From: Paracoccaceae bacterium
GTDB lineage: Bacteria > Pseudomonadota > Alphaproteobacteria > Rhodobacterales > Rhodobacteraceae
Direction: 5' to 3'
DNA: 14,312 nt
Assembly (NCBI GenBank): GCA_009922885.1
Contig: RFUP01000019.1
Location: 1-14,312, forward strand
Made by a program: the position numbers and the translations under genes. Shown here in pieces: positions 12,864-14,312 of this stretch (within the stretch, counting starts at the first letter, position 1; every line of letters starts with the position of its first letter). The notes under the pieces were generated by a model. The model had not been told where the DNA came from. It did no database searches and saw nothing but the letters and a program-made list of their open reading frames with translations.

Positions 12864-14159
12864 ATGGCAAACGTGGTTGTCGTGGGCGCCCAGTGGGGCG
12901 ACGAAGGCAAAGGCAAGATCGTCGATTGGCTCAGTGAGCGTGCGGACGTGATTTGCCGCTTTCAGGGCGGCCATAATGCCGGCCATACGCTGGTCATTGA
13001 CGGCAAGGTCTACAAGTTGAATGCGCTGCCGTCGGGCGTGGTGCGCGGCGGAAAGCTTTCGGTGATTGGCAACGGCGTGGTGCTGGATCCGTGGCACCTC
13101 GTGAGCGAGATCGAGAAGATCCGCGAGCAGGGCGTGGCGATCAATCCCGAAACGCTGATGATCGCGGAAAACACACCGCTGATCCTGCCCATTCACGGCG
13201 AGTTGGACCGCGCGAGAGAATCGGCGGCATCCGCGGGCACGAAGATCGGCACCACCGGGCGTGGCATCGGCCCGGCGTATGAAGACAAGGTAGGCCGCCG
13301 TGCGGTGCGCGTGGCGGATCTGGCAGACCGTGCGACTTTGGAAGCCCGCGTGGACCGCGCGCTCCAGCACCATAACCCGCTGCGCAAGGGCCTTGGCATC
13401 GAAGAGATCGACCGCGATGCGCTGATCGCGCAGCTCGCCGAGATCGCACCGAAGATCCTGCCCTATGCCGCTCCGGTCTGGAAAGTGCTGGCCGAGAAGC
13501 GCAAGGCGGGTGAGCGTATTCTCTTCGAAGGCGCGCAGGGCTCGCTTCTGGATATCGATTTTGGCACCTATCCGTTCGTGACCTCCTCGAACGTTGTGGC
13601 AGGGCAGGCGGCGGCTGGCACGGGCATGGGGCCGGGGGCCATTGGCTATGTGCTTGGTATTGTCAAAGCCTATACCACCCGCGTGGGCGAAGGCCCGTTC
13701 CCGACCGAGTTGAAAGACGCCGATGGCGAGCGTTTGGGCACCCGTGGGCACGAGTTTGGCACGGTGACGGGGCGCAAGCGCCGTTGCGGCTGGTTCGACG
13801 CGGCCCTCGTGCGCCAGACCTGCGCGGTTTCGGGGGTGAACGGCATCGCGCTAACCAAGCTCGACGTGTTGGACGGGTTCGAGACGCTGAAGATTTGCGT
13901 GGGCTATGACCTCGACGGCCAGCGCCTCGACTATCTGCCGACGGCAGCAGACGCGCAGGCGCGCTGCACGCCGATCTATGAAGAGATCGAAGGCTGGGCC
14001 GAATCGACGGAAGGCGCGCGCTCTTGGGCGGACTTGCCCGCGGCGGCGATCAAATATGTGCGCCGGATCGAGGAACTCATCGAATGCCCGGTGTCGATGC
14101 TGTCGACCTCGCCCGAGCGCGACGACACGATCCTTGTGACCGACCCCTTCGCGGATTGA
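12864..14159 (+). CDS. purA: Adenylosuccinate synthetase
   Basis: A 431-residue, full-length cytosolic enzyme that joins IMP and aspartate using GTP, the first committed step to AMP. Key elements are intact: the P-loop region GAQWGDEGKGK (8-18) with catalytic Asp13, His41 in GGHNAGHT, TTGRGIGPAYEDK (130-142), the IMP-binding VVAGQAAAGTG segment (244-254), TRVGEGPFPTEL (272-283), GTVTGRKRRCGW (299-310), the guanine-recognition loop TKLDVLDG (331-338) and the C-terminal STSPERDDTI (414-423). GGAAGGA lies about ten bases ahead of the ATG. It is transcribed in the same direction as the nitrile hydratase operon but has its own promoter candidate, so cotranscription is probably partial at most. Confidence 0.98.
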   Translation: MANVVVVGAQWGDEGKGKIVDWLSERADVICRFQGGHNAGHTLVIDGKVYKLNALPSGVVRGGKLSVIGNGVVLDPWHLVSEIEKIREQGVAINPETLMIAENTPLILPIHGELDRARESAASAGTKIGTTGRGIGPAYEDKVGRRAVRVADLADRATLEARVDRALQHHNPLRKGLGIEEIDRDALIAQLAEIAPKILPYAAPVWKVLAEKRKAGERILFEGAQGSLLDIDFGTYPFVTSSNVVAGQAAAGTGMGPGAIGYVLGIVKAYTTRVGEGPFPTELKDADGERLGTRGHEFGTVTGRKRRCGWFDAALVRQTCAVSGVNGIALTKLDVLDGFETLKICVGYDLDGQRLDYLPTAADAQARCTPIYEEIEGWAESTEGARSWADLPAAAIKYVRRIEELIECPVSMLSTSPERDDTILVTDPFAD

Positions 14160-14163
14160 GGCG

Positions 14164-14312
14164 ATGGCGCTGTCTTACAAAGCCCGCAAACGGCTGGCGC
14201 TCCTGATCCTCGTGGTCGGGATGCCTGCCTATGTGGTCGTGGCGGTGAGCGTGGTGAATATGCTGGAGCGCCCGCCGATCCAGCCCGTCAGCCTTGGGCA
14301 AGACGGCTTTGC
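14164..14312 (+). CDS. DUF2842 family membrane protein (cut by window end)
   Basis: The first 49 codons of an open frame that runs off the window, starting 4 bp after the purA stop with GAGG overlapping that stop. The peptide opens MALSYKARKRLALLILVVG, with a basic N-terminus, a hydrophobic span at about 11-33 and then VNMLERPP. This pattern resembles the short DUF2842 membrane proteins of alphaproteobacteria, which usually have two membrane helices. Function unknown. The close spacing suggests cotranscription with purA. Confidence 0.7.
   Translation, partial: MALSYKARKRLALLILVVGMPAYVVVAVSVVNMLERPPIQPVSLGQDGF

Overview
The window looks like chromosomal DNA of a Rhodobacterales (Roseobacter-group) alphaproteobacterium. 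It is GC-rich with densely packed genes and ATGA stop/start overlaps. The order pyrG-secG next to a cobalt-type nitrile hydratase operon, purA and a DUF2842 gene also fits that group, as do the GC-rich 3'-end hairpins with a GGGATATTT-like tail. I assign the order from protein character and context, not from a database search. I see no insertion sequence, phage gene, CRISPR array, tRNA or rRNA.

Positions 1-7042 (minus strand) hold a nitrogen-acquisition region. Read in the direction of transcription it has an ATPase, a periplasmic binding protein and two permeases of the polar/basic amino-acid (HisP/J/Q/M) type. A second unit follows: a glutamine-synthetase-like enzyme, a class-I glutamine amidotransferase and a second glutamine-synthetase-like enzyme. 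The likely theme is uptake of a cationic amino acid or amine, its gamma-glutamylation, and hydrolysis of a glutamyl amide. The second unit has a clear sigma70-type promoter with a perfect 12-bp palindrome overlapping its -10 box. Nine bases of that palindrome recur upstream of the ATPase gene, hinting at one shared regulator. A perfect 11-bp hairpin separates the binding-protein gene from the permease genes.

Positions 7163-8646 (minus strand) hold a compact three-gene unit of poorly understood proteins: a DUF1330 protein, a TerB-family protein, and a PhnD-like substrate-binding protein that has no signal peptide and no transporter beside it.

Positions 8827-10999 (minus strand) carry the housekeeping genes pyrG (CTP synthase) and secG (translocon subunit), each with its own recognisable promoter. 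The strand switches at about 11 kb. Positions 11111-12752 (plus strand) encode cobalt-type nitrile hydratase alpha, beta and activator in an overlapping operon. purA (adenylosuccinate synthetase) follows with its own promoter, and a DUF2842 membrane protein is cut off by the window end.

No gene-free stretch exceeds about 200 bases. The larger gaps (3551-3751, 8647-8826, 10471-10648) hold promoters and hairpin elements. The most interesting items are the two-GS/amidotransferase cassette with its candidate operator, the signal-less PhnD-like/TerB/DUF1330 unit, and the family of GGATAT-tailed palindromes.
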